Assembly: GCA_029213195.1 (NCBI GenBank)
Contig: JARGNI010000005.1
Location: 1 to 64,000, forward strand
From: Verrucomicrobiales bacterium
Lineage (GTDB): Bacteria > Verrucomicrobiota > Verrucomicrobiia > Verrucomicrobiales > DEV007
DNA: 64,000 bases
Direction: 5' to 3'
Within the stretch, counting starts at the first letter, position 1. The number at the start of each line of letters is the position of its first letter. This document shows positions 10,137 to 20,125 of this stretch, piece after piece. The translations under genes and the position numbers were made by a program. The notes below the pieces were generated by a model that worked only from the letters and a program-made list of their open reading frames with translations, did not search any database and was not told where the DNA came from.

Positions 10137-11318
10137 ATGCCCTCTTCAACGATGTCGCCAACCGTGGATCCCCCGCCTGTGGACTCATGGCTCCGGGAAT
10201 CAGCCACCCCCTCTCGAATTTCGAGATTCCGGAAGGGGTCGAAAAACCTCGCCGACTCGCTTTTCGGCTTCTTCGCAATGATCGGAGCCCTTGCGGTGAT
10301 TTCGGTCATACCCGTTCTCAACCTCCTCAGCCTGGGCTATATGCTGGAAGCTTCTGCGCGAGTCGCCCGATCGGGTCGCTGGAGAGATGGATTCATCGGG
10401 ATGCAAAGCTTTTCGAGCCTGGGGAAGATCGTCTTCGGCATCTGGATTTGGATGCTCCCGCTGAGATTGATCTACAGTTTCTGGATCGATGCTGAATTGA
10501 TCGATCCAGGAGGTGCGCGAGGTAAAGAGCTTCAAGGTTTGTTTGCCGTTTGCGCAAGCGTCGTCGGACTGCACTTGATCTGGGCGCTGATTCGAGGGGG
10601 AAGACTTCGGCACTTTTTCTGGCCCGCGCCGATTTCTTTCATTCGTTGGCTGGGAACGCCCCACCCTGTTCGCCCACTCTGGAACTCTTTCGTCAACCGG
10701 ATCAAGAGCCTCACCATCCTCAAGTATTTTCGAACCGGATTCTTCGGATTCGTGGTCGCCGCAGCATGGCTGGCTCTCCCGGTTCTCGTCCTCTTTCTCG
10801 GAGCAAGCGTGAAGCTGGATGGCCCCGCCTTCCTGATCTCCCTCCTTGGAGGGATCCTGCTAGGGACAGTCGCCCTGTTTCTTCCCTTTCTCCAAACCCG
10901 TCTCGCCATGACGAACTCTCTTCGCGAAGGCTTCTCGATTCGCTCGGTCCGAACCCTGTTCCGTCGCGCTCCGATTGCGTTCTGGCTGGCCTTGGTCATT
11001 ACCCTTCTTTTCTCCCTCCCGCTCTATTTGCTGAAAATCGAGCTGACGCCTCGGGAGGTTGCCTGGCTCCCGAATCTCCTGTTCGTGTTCTTTCTTTTCC
11101 CGGCGCGTATCCTCACGGGATGGGCGGTTCATCGAGGGGAAAAACGCGAAACATCCCGGATCTGGGTCTCACGCTGGCTGGCCCGTCTTGCTGCCCTACC
11201 CGTCGTCGCAACCTACGTTCTCGTCGTATGGCTGTCTCAATACCTGAGCTGGCATGGATCGCTCAGCCTGATCGAGCAACATGCCTTTCTCGTCCCTGCC
11301 CCCCTGCTGGGACTGTAG
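10137..11318 (+). CDS. polytopic membrane protein of unknown function
   Basis: 393 residues from ATG 10137; ATG 10152 (MSPTVDPPP) is also possible. After a cytoplasmic Pro/Ser-rich start there are about seven hydrophobic segments, including FFAMIGALAVISVIPVLNLL, FFGFVVAAAWLALPVLVLFL, GGILLGTVALFLPFL and FWLALVITLLFSLPLYLL. The LSLGYMLEASARVARSGRW segment resembles the DUF4013-like membrane proteins common in Planctomycetes and Verrucomicrobia, which have no known function. It is divergent from the peroxidase gene and converges with the NagB-like gene 43 bases away. Confidence 0.7.
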   Translation: MPSSTMSPTVDPPPVDSWLRESATPSRISRFRKGSKNLADSLFGFFAMIGALAVISVIPVLNLLSLGYMLEASARVARSGRWRDGFIGMQSFSSLGKIVFGIWIWMLPLRLIYSFWIDAELIDPGGARGKELQGLFAVCASVVGLHLIWALIRGGRLRHFFWPAPISFIRWLGTPHPVRPLWNSFVNRIKSLTILKYFRTGFFGFVVAAAWLALPVLVLFLGASVKLDGPAFLISLLGGILLGTVALFLPFLQTRLAMTNSLREGFSIRSVRTLFRRAPIAFWLALVITLLFSLPLYLLKIELTPREVAWLPNLLFVFFLFPARILTGWAVHRGEKRETSRIWVSRWLARLAALPVVATYVLVVWLSQYLSWHGSLSLIEQHAFLVPAPLLGL

Positions 11319-11361
11319 TAGGCGGAGGAAATACTCCGAGGCTGACGTCTATTCGGTTGAA

Positions 11362-13284
11362 CTACCCCTTCCAGATCTGAAAGGCTTCGATCGCTTCGTA
11401 TTCGGCGAGACCAAGCGAGTCATACTCTCCAGCGATCTCGCGATTTCGCTCTGGTTCGCCGGTATCGTCTGAGGTCGAAAGGAACTTCCGAATCGCATTG
11501 CTCTTTTCGTCAACCTGGTCCGGGCTCATCGGGACCGCCATATCGATTTCCTGGGCCTCATAGGCATGGTCCCTTCCCCGATGCAGCCAGACGTTGCATC
11601 CCGATTGCCACTCGGCATCAGAGAGCCCTTGGTAGGCCTCGGCTAAGGCTGCAAAGCAGATCGCCTGTGGGCTACTCGGATCGCCGGCGTCACCGGTGGC
11701 AAAAATGATGTCCGGGCACTGATCCGCAAGGACCTCCCTGATGAGGGCCGTGTCTTTCTCGCTCCGTTGGAAACGACGATATCGCCCTTCTTCATAAAAA
11801 GGCAGGTCGAGAAAAGAAATCCTGTCCGCATCCAGGCCACAGACGGAAGCCGCGTCCCGAGTTTCTCCCCGGAGAATCAACCCTTTCAATTTCCGAACGA
11901 GCTCCGGATCGACTCCGAACTCTCCTTTTTCTTCGAGCGCATCTAGAATGGACTGGGCATAGGCTACCTGGTTCTCCCATCCCTCCGCCTGGAGCGACTC
12001 CGCCATCTCGAGAATGACTCGAGCAAAATTCAGTGCCGCGACATCGGCGACCCGCAAGTTTCCTGAAGTCAGAAAGTAGATTTGAACATCGTGCCCCTGC
12101 TCCTTGAGTCGCTCGATGGTTCCTCCCATCCCGATGAAAGCATCCGCGGGTTCGGGGCTGAATATCAGCACTTTCTTCGGAAAGGGAATGGCGCGCTCTG
12201 GTCGATTGGTGTCGTCTGCACCCGGTTTCCCGCCGGGCCATCCCGTGATAGTGTGCTGAACGCGGTTGAAACTGTCGATATTGACCTCGTAGGCAGCCTC
12301 GGAAGTCGATGCGAGCAGTTCCCCCGCTCCGCTCTCGTTGTAGTCCTCGTCGACCAGCTTCAGGATGGGCTTCTCCAGCTTTTTCGAAAGCCAGACGACC
12401 GCGCGACGTTTCATCGCGGCATCCCAGTTCACCGGCCCGACGAGCCAGGGATAACGGAACCGGGTCAGCCGTGTCGAGGCGGCTTCATCGATCAGGAACA
12501 CGGCATTCTTGTGTGATTGCAGGAAACTGGCCGAAATCTGGTCGGTCATCAGCCCTTCCACCGCTTCCTGAACGATTTCGGCCTTGTTGCTTCCCCAGGC
12601 CATGAGGACGATGCGACGAGCTTCGAGAATGGTTCCCACCCCCATCGTGATCGCAGATCGAGGGACATTCGCCACCCCCATGAAATCGGCCGCGGCATCT
12701 TGCCGAGTCATTCGATCCAGGGTGATCATACGAGTGATCGAGTCGGCCGATGAGCCCGGTTCGTTGAAACCGATGTGTCCGGTCCGGCCGATACCAAGAA
12801 TCTGAAGATCCAGTCCGCCCGCCTCCCGGATGGATTCTTCGTATCCGAGACAGTAGTCATACACTTCCTCCATCGGAATCGTGCCGTCGGGGATGTGGAT
12901 CTGATCCTCCGGGATATCGACATGATCGAACAGCTGATCATGCATAAAGCGGTAGTAGCTCTCAGGGTGATCTCGGGGCAGGCCGTAATATTCGTCGAGA
13001 TTGAAGGTGATGACATTGTGAAAACTCAGTCCATCTTCCTGGTGAATCCGAATCAGCTCCCGATAGAAGGGAACGGGAGTCGAACCGGTAGCGAGCCCGA
13101 GGATCACCTTCTCTCCAGATTCCTGACGCCACCGAATGAGGTCGGCAGTCTCAGCCGCAAGCCTGGCACTGGCTTCCTGCGAGCCGGGGCAAACCAAGGT
13201 GCGAATCTTTTCAAATCGCTCCTGCTGAGAAGGATTGCGATCGTACTCGTCGAGAATGGCGCTGGTAAATGAGGGAACGGTCAT
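11362..13284 (-). CDS. long-form glucosamine-6-phosphate deaminase: NagB fused to a PIG-L/LmbE-like domain
   Basis: 640 residues from ATG 13284 (MTVPSFTSAI). Residues 25-310 are a NagB domain: TGSTP at 66-70, FNLDEYYGL at 94-102, GIGRTGHIGFNEP at 164-176 (His170, Glu175) and a GVANVPRSAITMG lid. It would convert glucosamine-6-phosphate to fructose-6-phosphate and ammonia. From about residue 370 a PIG-L-type deacetylase fold follows (KVLIFSPEPADAFIGMGGT), but its metal site is altered: the usual H-P-D-D is E-P-A-D at 378-381, and DPHGTH-like sequence is DPSSPQ at 535-540. The position of E. coli NagB Asp141 is Thr168, which I believe is usual in long-form proteins. Confidence 0.88.
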   Translation of the reverse strand: MTVPSFTSAILDEYDRNPSQQERFEKIRTLVCPGSQEASARLAAETADLIRWRQESGEKVILGLATGSTPVPFYRELIRIHQEDGLSFHNVITFNLDEYYGLPRDHPESYYRFMHDQLFDHVDIPEDQIHIPDGTIPMEEVYDYCLGYEESIREAGGLDLQILGIGRTGHIGFNEPGSSADSITRMITLDRMTRQDAAADFMGVANVPRSAITMGVGTILEARRIVLMAWGSNKAEIVQEAVEGLMTDQISASFLQSHKNAVFLIDEAASTRLTRFRYPWLVGPVNWDAAMKRRAVVWLSKKLEKPILKLVDEDYNESGAGELLASTSEAAYEVNIDSFNRVQHTITGWPGGKPGADDTNRPERAIPFPKKVLIFSPEPADAFIGMGGTIERLKEQGHDVQIYFLTSGNLRVADVAALNFARVILEMAESLQAEGWENQVAYAQSILDALEEKGEFGVDPELVRKLKGLILRGETRDAASVCGLDADRISFLDLPFYEEGRYRRFQRSEKDTALIREVLADQCPDIIFATGDAGDPSSPQAICFAALAEAYQGLSDAEWQSGCNVWLHRGRDHAYEAQEIDMAVPMSPDQVDEKSNAIRKFLSTSDDTGEPERNREIAGEYDSLGLAEYEAIEAFQIWKG

Positions 13285-13357
13285 GGTGATTTCGGTAATG
13301 CTGAAGGAGGAATCCAGGCGTGTCAACGACTGCCCCTGACATACCCAGCCTCTCTCA

Positions 13358-13387
13358 CCGAGAATCGCCGAGAATCGCCGAGAATCC
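13358..13387. repeat. three tandem copies of a 10-bp unit
   Basis: CCGAGAATCG is repeated at 13358-13367 and 13368-13377, then CCGAGAATCC at 13378-13387. It lies between the NagB-like start and the end of the pectate-lyase-like gene. The copies are in helical phase (10 bp), so a protein-binding role is possible, but slippage is the simpler explanation. Confidence 0.6.
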
Positions 13388-13390
13388 AGA

Positions 13391-14901
13391 TTACGGGGTC
13401 AATGAGTCCGCCAGGATAGTCAAGTTTCGGGCGAATATCGCACTGTCGAGATAAGGTTCGCCCTCCTGGAATTTGGGCTGCCCAACGAGCCGTTCGCCGG
13501 CAAAGATCGAAATCCAACGCCCCTCTTCGTCGAGAGACTCGAGCACTTCAAAAACGTTGGAGCCCTTTCTGATTCTGGTAAAACCGGGTCCGGAAGGGGC
13601 TTCCTCGCGAGGACATCCTGGTAGGCCTTGCGAAGCTCATCGACTCGGGAGGGAGTCTTCCATCCATAGTGAGAAGGAAGACGAGCGTCATCGTAGGAGA
13701 GCCGGTAGACCTTCCCCTCGCGCTCCATGTAGAGGGGGCGGTTCGTTTCCAGTTCATAGTAACGGGCCAGCATCCTTCCAGGCAACTCCGACTCCTCAAG
13801 GTAGCGAAGAGCATCAGGAATCGGACCGAGGTACTTGGCATCGCGGGTGTAAACTGCGGTCTCCAACAAGGCCGCGACCACCCCCTCGGTCTCTCGTCCC
13901 GAAACGGCAGGCGGCTCGAAGGCGCGCGCCCAGATAGGCATCAGATCCTGATTGTATTGCTGCGCCCATCCCGACTGAGGCGCCGGCATCTGCGATCGGA
14001 TGAGAAAGTCACCCAACCTCTTCAGCGCTTCGAGACAGTCCCCTCTCTCATATACCTGATGGGCAAGTATCAGCGTCGCAACAACGGTCGGCGCGATATC
14101 GTCATTCAGATTATACTGATCCCAGTATTCCTTGATCCTGCCCTCGGTCCGCCAATCGTATTCGGGGTAGTTCCCCTTCACCTGGGATGACGCTTCAGGT
14201 TGCACCAGGGTCTCATCCCATCCCTGAGGGAAAGCCCCGTTCGGAAACTGAGCCTCAAGCAGTGCGTCAAGAGCGTAGGTCACGCCTTCGTGAATCTCCC
14301 GATCCGAAAACTCGAGCACTTGATCGAGGCGCATGAGAAACTGAAGCGCGGCTTGAGAGATGTTGTCATCGAGGGTCGAAAAATTTCTCCCCCGGGGATT
14401 CCCCCGGCCCTCCCGATAACGTGCCGTTCGCGGCCCCTTGGGATCGAAGTCGATGGAATTGGTCCACGCCCCGGATTGCAGCTGCCCATGGAGCAAGGCC
14501 TCCGCGGCGTCCTGTGCCGCCTGCAAATACAGGGGGCGTTTCGTAGACTGGTAGGCCTTGAGGAATGCCTCTCCTACCATGGGAGTCCCGGGAGGTTGGA
14601 CCCAGATTTCCTGCTCCCCGGCGACTCCCTCTCCCAGACGGCGGGAAAAATCAGGAGAGGTGTAGTAGACGTAGCCTCCTTGGCGGGATACCGAACCGTG
14701 ATAGAAGCGCGCCGCTCTCTCCATTGCTTCCGCGACTTCCGCCGGATCGGCAGCTTGCGACGGAACACTCCCGAAACTGGTCAAAAGCGCGACCGGACTG
14801 GCAATAAAAAGCCCTCGCAAGAGCGAAAGGGACAATCGAGAAGACGATCCCTTCGTGCCCCCACAGAAAAGGTTGCGCAATGATCGAGGGCGAGTCTTCA
14901 T
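13391..14901 (-). pseudogene. pectate-lyase-like secreted enzyme (PL10/Pec_lyase type), frameshifted near its 3' end
   Basis: From ATG 14901 the frame encodes a basic N-terminus with a signal-like segment (LLRGLFIASPVALLTSFGS), then a helical-barrel enzyme with GGYVYYTSPDFSRRLGEG, STLDDNISQAALQFLMRLD and FPNGAFPQGWDE, as in family 10 pectic-acid lyases (subfamily uncertain). The undisturbed frame ends at 13420 with an unprotein-like tail. From about 13587 another frame instead reads RIRKGSNVFEVLESLDEEGR, then ERLVGQPKFQEGEPY and AIFARNLTILADSLTP, stopping at 13391, which is the expected C-terminus. Adding one C to the CCC run (plus-strand 13586-13588) restores one 503-residue frame. It is either a sequencing indel or a recent mutation. 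Confidence 0.75.
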
Positions 14902-14958
14902 GCCGGGATCGTATCGATGGGGGCTTGCGTCTTCAAGCCTCCCCCTGCACTTTCTCCC

Positions 14959-15639
14959 ATGGATTTTCCTCCGAGCCGTTCTCCTCAGACCAAGAATGAG
15001 TGGGGAATCCTCGTGATCCTGTCTTTCTTTTTCTTCCTCTTTCTCGTCCTTGAACTGGCTCGGCAGTTTACGGTCGAAAAACTGAGCGTGCCCTTTTTCC
15101 TGCTCTCGTATGCCGCACTTCTCGTGATCCATGAGTTGGGGCACGCGCTCGCATCCCGCATCGTTGGCTGGCGGGTGGAGAAGATCTCGATCGGCCTTGG
15201 CCCGGTGGTGAAGCAATCCCAGATATCCGGCTGTGAAATCGAGATCCGACTCGTGCCCCTGTCTGGGTATGTGCTTCCAACGCCGCGGAATCTGAACTTC
15301 CCCCAGGCCAAGAACTGCTTCATCTACTCGGCGGGACCGGGGATCGAACTCCTGCTCGTCCTGCTCATCGGTCTCGTAGTCGGGTTCGATGCCTTGCTCA
15401 CTCGCAGCACCGATGTCGTTCGAATCGCAGCCCAGAGTTTCTGCCTCGCAGCCCTCTGGGGCGCTCTCTTCAACCTGATCCCCTTCCCGCAGAAAGGGAA
15501 GGATGGAACCTCCTGGTCGGACGGCCTGGGAATGATCCTCTGCTGGAAACTCCCGGACGAGTGGTACGAGGAGAGGATCGAGAAATCCGCTCAGGAAGGA
15601 GACCCGCCCACTCGTGCCTTCTTTCCGAAAAGACGCTGA
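14959..15639 (+). CDS. M50-family membrane metalloprotease (site-2-protease type)
   Basis: 226 residues from ATG 14959 (MDFPPSRSPQ); the frame extends 42 bases upstream, less convincingly. The zinc motif HELGH lies in a hydrophobic segment (LLSYAALLVIHELGHALASRIVG), followed by GLGPVV and, in the C-terminal third, NLIPFPQKGKDGTSWSDGLG, matching the NPxPxxxxDG-like third zinc-ligand region of S2P enzymes. There are about four membrane segments and no PDZ domain, so it is a minimal form. The substrate is unknown. Its end overlaps the convergent VWA gene by 49 bases. Confidence 0.8.
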   Translation: MDFPPSRSPQTKNEWGILVILSFFFFLFLVLELARQFTVEKLSVPFFLLSYAALLVIHELGHALASRIVGWRVEKISIGLGPVVKQSQISGCEIEIRLVPLSGYVLPTPRNLNFPQAKNCFIYSAGPGIELLLVLLIGLVVGFDALLTRSTDVVRIAAQSFCLAALWGALFNLIPFPQKGKDGTSWSDGLGMILCWKLPDEWYEERIEKSAQEGDPPTRAFFPKRR

Positions 15640-18230
15640 ACCTGCTCCCAGACACCGAGCACATTCTCCCAGCGGCGAACGATGAGATCGGCCAGGAAGA
15701 CGGCGAGAAATACGAGCAACAGGAGCGGCCAGAACTCCCGGTGACGAGAAACGTCCCTGCCCTCGAGTTTCAGTTCGGCATCGATCGACTCAAGATACGT
15801 CCCGCCCGTCATTTCGCAGACCTCGCGAAGAAGCGCCTCATCGACCTGTCCGGTGGCGACCTCACTGGAAGGATTGTAGACGTGTCCTGCCGAGACGATC
15901 TGCGATCCGGTTCGACCTCTCACGAGGTAGACACCGGGATCGGAGGGGCGAAACTCCGCTCGATAAAGCCCCGGCCCCCGTTGCTCGAGATCGAGAGTCG
16001 CGACACTCTCCATCGTGGAGCCAAGGGCATTGGCCGCGACGAAAAAAACATCCGCCTCGACGGCAGCACCATTCCTGCGCGTCCCGGCATCTTCGGCAAG
16101 ATCGACATCGATGGAGACGACGTCTCCGCGCTGAGTCAGCCGGATGTCCATATTTCTGCCCTGGGGAGCTCGGGCCGTCTCTCTAAGAATCTGCGACCAG
16201 AGACGACTGTAACCATTCCAGTCATTGACCCAGAGCGCGGCCCACCTCGATTTGCAGTCGGAAGTGAATGCCGTGACCTTACCAAGACCAAATCGCCAGT
16301 GCGCCAGGAGCGGATCCCCCGTGTCGGTCACCAGGGGAATCTGGGACGTCGCTTTCCGGTTGGTTTTCACATAGCCGAGCAATGGCGGTGCCTCTCCCTC
16401 GTTCCATTCCTTGAGCATAGGATGCTCTTCGACGAGACGGGGTTCGAACGCATCTTCCCGGATCATCCGCCCCGTGTGGGTCATCGTGTCCTGAGTGAAA
16501 ATCCGGGTAATTGCGGTCGGGTCCATCGTGACATAGCTCTGACCTCCTCCGGCAGCCGCGATCGCCTGCAGCAACCCGACCTGCGCGCCAGCCCCTACAG
16601 CGACGGTGGAAATCGTGATTCCCTCGGCATGACACTGGGAGGCGAGTGCCTGGTATCCCTGGCCGGAGGTCTGGCCATCAGTCAAGACGATCATGTGCTT
16701 GATCTTGGTCTTCACGGCATTGAGTGACTCACGGGCTTTCATCATGCCCGGATAGATATTTGTCCCACCACCGGAACCAAGGAGGGAGATCTGGCTCGCG
16801 ATGGCGCTCGTCGAGGTCACCTTGGTCATGGGAACCACTTCGTGCACCTGCGAATCGAAAGCGTAGATGCCAATGTAATCCTGAACCGAGAGGAGCTCGG
16901 CTGTGGCGATGGCGGCCGACTTGCAGATTTCGATCTTTTGCCCGGCCATGGACCCGGATCGATCGATGATGAGTGCGAGGGCAGAAGATTGCTCCTCTTC
17001 CTGGTCAGGGGCCTTCAGCTTGACGGGTAAAATCTCTTCAATGGGCGTCCGGTAGTATCCTCCGACCCCGAAACTATGGATTCCCCCGATCATGACAAAA
17101 CCACCTCCGAGTTTCTCGACATAATCGCGAATCGCATTCATTCGCGGTTCCCCGACTCGGTGAGCGGCGATATCGGAAAAGATGATCCCATCATAGCCAG
17201 CGAGTTGCTGGAGCGACTCCGGAACCCCTTCCGGAGTCCGCAAGTCGAGACGAATTCCCTCTCGAGCCATGGCGTCGGAGAGATAGCGCCCTTCCCCTTC
17301 CTCACCTTCGACATAGAGAAGGAGCGGTTTCCCCCGAACATCGACGATACTCAAGGCCTCGTTGTTTTCTGGAATGGAATCTCGACCTTCGAAGCCCTCG
17401 ACCACGACGCGGTAGTTGTAGATGTTCCGTCGTTCAGGCACTCTCTCGAAGACGTGGGTAAAAAGTTCTCCCGCTGCGAGTTCGATCTCCAGCGACTCCA
17501 CCTCCACTCCATTTTCAAAAAGCCGGAGGCGTCCTGATCCGGCAATCGAGCTTTCCACCGTCGCTTCCAGTTCCAGGCTTGCGCCCTCGCTCAGTCGCGA
17601 CTGGGAACTGGCGAGGCGAATGACCCGAACATCGGGCTGAACCTTTCCCGCGATCCCGATGGCATGAATTCGAATCCCGGAAATGGCAGCTTCCCGGGCC
17701 GCATTGCGAAGATCGCCTGCCGTCTCCACCCCGTCGCCAACAAGCACGAGATGCTTCGAGGTACCGCTCGGGAAAAGCCCCCGGGCCAGGCGAATCGCCC
17801 TCTCGTAGTGCGAAGACGCTCCAATCTCGTCGAAGATTTCTTGTCTCTCCTTCGGCTCGAGATCGAGAGGCGCACTTCCCGGATACTGAAGAACACGTGC
17901 TTCTTCCCCGATGCCCAGGTAGCCGACCGAGGGGTCCCCCTCGAGTTGACTCCGGATGCTCTCTGCCGCTTCGTAGACCGCGTCGAGACCCTCAGCCCCC
18001 TCACTGCGACTGTGATCCATCAGAAAGAGAACTGCCTGCTCGCGACTGGTTTCAATCCTCGCCGGAGAAGCTATCGCGAGAAGCAAGAGAATGAGAAGAA
18101 TCGACCGGAGAAAGAGGAGAAGTCGACGTCGCGCCGATGACATGGGATGGGTCGTGCGCGCGTCGAACCAGATCAGCAACACGATTACTGGCAGAAGAAG
18201 AAAAAGAACCTGGGGAAACAACCAATCCAT
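15591..18230 (-). CDS. membrane protein with two VWA domains and a GATase1-like domain
   Basis: 879 residues from ATG 18230 (MDWLFPQVLF), 5 bases after the preceding stop. Two N-terminal membrane helices (about 7-22 and 37-54) precede a first VWA with a weak metal site (DHSRS, 72-76), a GATase1-like Rossmann segment (KPLLLYVEGEEGEG to GGGFVMIGGIHSFGVGG, about 301-391) and a second VWA with an intact MIDAS (DRSGS, Asp423). A final helix (PLLLLVFLAVFLADLIV) ends with a basic tail. This is the usual terminal member of MoxR-BatA-DUF58 clusters, predicted to act in assembly or stress responses at the envelope. It ends the eight-gene operon. Confidence 0.85.
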   Translation of the reverse strand: MDWLFPQVLFLLLPVIVLLIWFDARTTHPMSSARRRLLLFLRSILLILLLLAIASPARIETSREQAVLFLMDHSRSEGAEGLDAVYEAAESIRSQLEGDPSVGYLGIGEEARVLQYPGSAPLDLEPKERQEIFDEIGASSHYERAIRLARGLFPSGTSKHLVLVGDGVETAGDLRNAAREAAISGIRIHAIGIAGKVQPDVRVIRLASSQSRLSEGASLELEATVESSIAGSGRLRLFENGVEVESLEIELAAGELFTHVFERVPERRNIYNYRVVVEGFEGRDSIPENNEALSIVDVRGKPLLLYVEGEEGEGRYLSDAMAREGIRLDLRTPEGVPESLQQLAGYDGIIFSDIAAHRVGEPRMNAIRDYVEKLGGGFVMIGGIHSFGVGGYYRTPIEEILPVKLKAPDQEEEQSSALALIIDRSGSMAGQKIEICKSAAIATAELLSVQDYIGIYAFDSQVHEVVPMTKVTSTSAIASQISLLGSGGGTNIYPGMMKARESLNAVKTKIKHMIVLTDGQTSGQGYQALASQCHAEGITISTVAVGAGAQVGLLQAIAAAGGGQSYVTMDPTAITRIFTQDTMTHTGRMIREDAFEPRLVEEHPMLKEWNEGEAPPLLGYVKTNRKATSQIPLVTDTGDPLLAHWRFGLGKVTAFTSDCKSRWAALWVNDWNGYSRLWSQILRETARAPQGRNMDIRLTQRGDVVSIDVDLAEDAGTRRNGAAVEADVFFVAANALGSTMESVATLDLEQRGPGLYRAEFRPSDPGVYLVRGRTGSQIVSAGHVYNPSSEVATGQVDEALLREVCEMTGGTYLESIDAELKLEGRDVSRHREFWPLLLLVFLAVFLADLIVRRWENVLGVWEQVQRLFGKKARVGGSPS

Positions 18231-18235
18231 TTCAA

Positions 18236-20119
18236 TCAGTAGACGGCATAGCGATGAAAGAGAAAACTCTCGAGGAGGAGGAAAAAGCCGATCGCCCCGA
18301 GAATCCACCATCGAAGCGCACTCCCCGAACTCGCGCCTCCCGAAAAATATTCCCTATCTCTGGTGATCCCGGAAGTCGGGAGATCGCTTTCTCCCGCCGA
18401 CAGGAGGTAGGCCGAGCCTCTCTCAGTCTCTCCACTCTTCCAGAGCCCGACGCGATCCATCTCGATGACACCGGCTTCCGAAGAAACCCTCTCCGGCCGC
18501 CAGGTCTCACCATCGAAGGAACTCCATTCAACCGCCTCACTCGAGACCTCACTCAGCGCGCCGGTGGGAAGAACATCAAGTCTCGGATCGCCACCTTCTC
18601 GATCCACCGCCCAGAGCAAGGCATTTCCCATCAGGAGCGGAAAGGACGCCGTCAATGGAAGCCGCTCGGACATCCCTGGAGAAAACCCAAAGATGACGAG
18701 CCGTTGTCCCCCGATCTCTCCAGCTGAGAGAATGGGATCATTTCCGGCAATCCAGAGAGGTTCGAGAGCCCCAACGCTCTCGAAGACGGCTGTCTGCGTC
18801 AACGCGAGGCGCGTGCTCGCGATGCGAAAAAGGACAGGATGATCCTCATTGGCAACTCGAATCGAGTCGTAGGGAATCGGCTGCTCGAGTGCTCGTGCGA
18901 GGACTGGACCGACACTGCCGGGAGGATTGATCACAATCGCCGGTAGATCGGAAGGCCAGGTTTCGGGAAGCCAGCCATCAAAAATCACCGCATCCACTTT
19001 TTCATTGAAAGGCCATGCATCCGGCGTCCCTTTGAGCAGTTCGAATCTTCCAGATTCCTGGATCGAGGACAACGCGAATCGAGTGTAGGGATCTTCCCGA
19101 TCGTCAGGGCGAATCCACGCTGCGAGAACCGGTTGCTGAGCGGGCAGCAGGACTTTCAGCTCGTCATCGATTCCGAAGCGATCGCCCGCGGTCTTGAGTC
19201 GCAGGTGCATGATTTGTTCACTGCTCCCGGTCAGACGGAAAGTCATTCCGACTCGCTCTCCCGGTTCGAGGTCAATCTCGCGAAACTGATTGGGGATTCC
19301 TCCCACCGAGACTTCCAACCGGGTGGTCGTTCCCTCGGTTGCTGCCGCATTCAGCGCCACTTGGAGAAAAACCTCGTATCGAGAATATTCCAGGGGGACG
19401 GGACGGATCTGGAAGGAAGTGATTCCCACATTGAGCGTATCCTCCGCTGCCAGGAGAAGTTCTCGAATCGCAATCCCCTCTCCCCCTTCGGCTTCCGTTT
19501 CACCCGGCTCGGGATTCATGGAGGTGGAGAACGGGCGATCGCTGACGTGCCAGATCACCGCGGGCTTCTCGAGCCCGGCGATCAATTTTGCCGTTTCGAA
19601 TGCTTCCTGTCGATCATCCGAGATAGGACGCACCTCCACCGAGTCCAGTCGCGAAATCAACTCTCGACGGGTAAACGTCCGAGGCTGGACCACCTCGGGA
19701 CGGGAATCGTAAGCGATCAAGGCCGTTCCGATCTCGTTCGGAACCTTTTCGAGGCGCTCTCGCAACATCCGCTTTCCGGCTTCGAGCACGGTTTCCCCAT
19801 TCTCCCGGGTCATCCCCATCGAGGCCGACCGGTCGAGAAGGATTACGACCGTCTGATACTGATCCGGATCGTCCTGCCTGGCAATCAATCGAGCGAGGAC
19901 AAAGACGACGAGACTGAGAATCAACATTGTCATCAGGAAAGACAGCCATTTTTTCAGTCGTCTCAGCCATGCTGACTCCTGATGCTCCCTCGCAAGAGTT
20001 TTGAAGAACACGAGGGTCGAGACATTGACCGTCTTCGATTTCCTCCGGAAGAGATAGAGGGCAACCGGCAGGAGACCGAGGAGCAGGAACCACAGGAACT
20101 GGGGATTGAGAAACTGCAT
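18236..20119 (-). CDS. BatA-like membrane protein with VWA domain
   Basis: 627 residues. The N-terminus MQFLNPQFLWFLLLGLLPVA is the typical BatA/aerotolerance signature, followed by a second helix (about 59-80) and a VWA domain with MIDAS DRSAS at 96-100. The middle is a large extracytoplasmic region with beta-rich stretches and a GATase-like piece near LAAWIRPDD. The C-terminus has a last helix (RWWILGAIGFFLLLESFLF). In related clusters this protein partners MoxR and DUF58. It lies 6 bases after the DUF58 gene and 5 bases before the double-VWA gene. Confidence 0.87.
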   Translation of the reverse strand: MQFLNPQFLWFLLLGLLPVALYLFRRKSKTVNVSTLVFFKTLAREHQESAWLRRLKKWLSFLMTMLILSLVVFVLARLIARQDDPDQYQTVVILLDRSASMGMTRENGETVLEAGKRMLRERLEKVPNEIGTALIAYDSRPEVVQPRTFTRRELISRLDSVEVRPISDDRQEAFETAKLIAGLEKPAVIWHVSDRPFSTSMNPEPGETEAEGGEGIAIRELLLAAEDTLNVGITSFQIRPVPLEYSRYEVFLQVALNAAATEGTTTRLEVSVGGIPNQFREIDLEPGERVGMTFRLTGSSEQIMHLRLKTAGDRFGIDDELKVLLPAQQPVLAAWIRPDDREDPYTRFALSSIQESGRFELLKGTPDAWPFNEKVDAVIFDGWLPETWPSDLPAIVINPPGSVGPVLARALEQPIPYDSIRVANEDHPVLFRIASTRLALTQTAVFESVGALEPLWIAGNDPILSAGEIGGQRLVIFGFSPGMSERLPLTASFPLLMGNALLWAVDREGGDPRLDVLPTGALSEVSSEAVEWSSFDGETWRPERVSSEAGVIEMDRVGLWKSGETERGSAYLLSAGESDLPTSGITRDREYFSGGASSGSALRWWILGAIGFFLLLESFLFHRYAVY

Positions 20120-20125
20120 ACGTAT

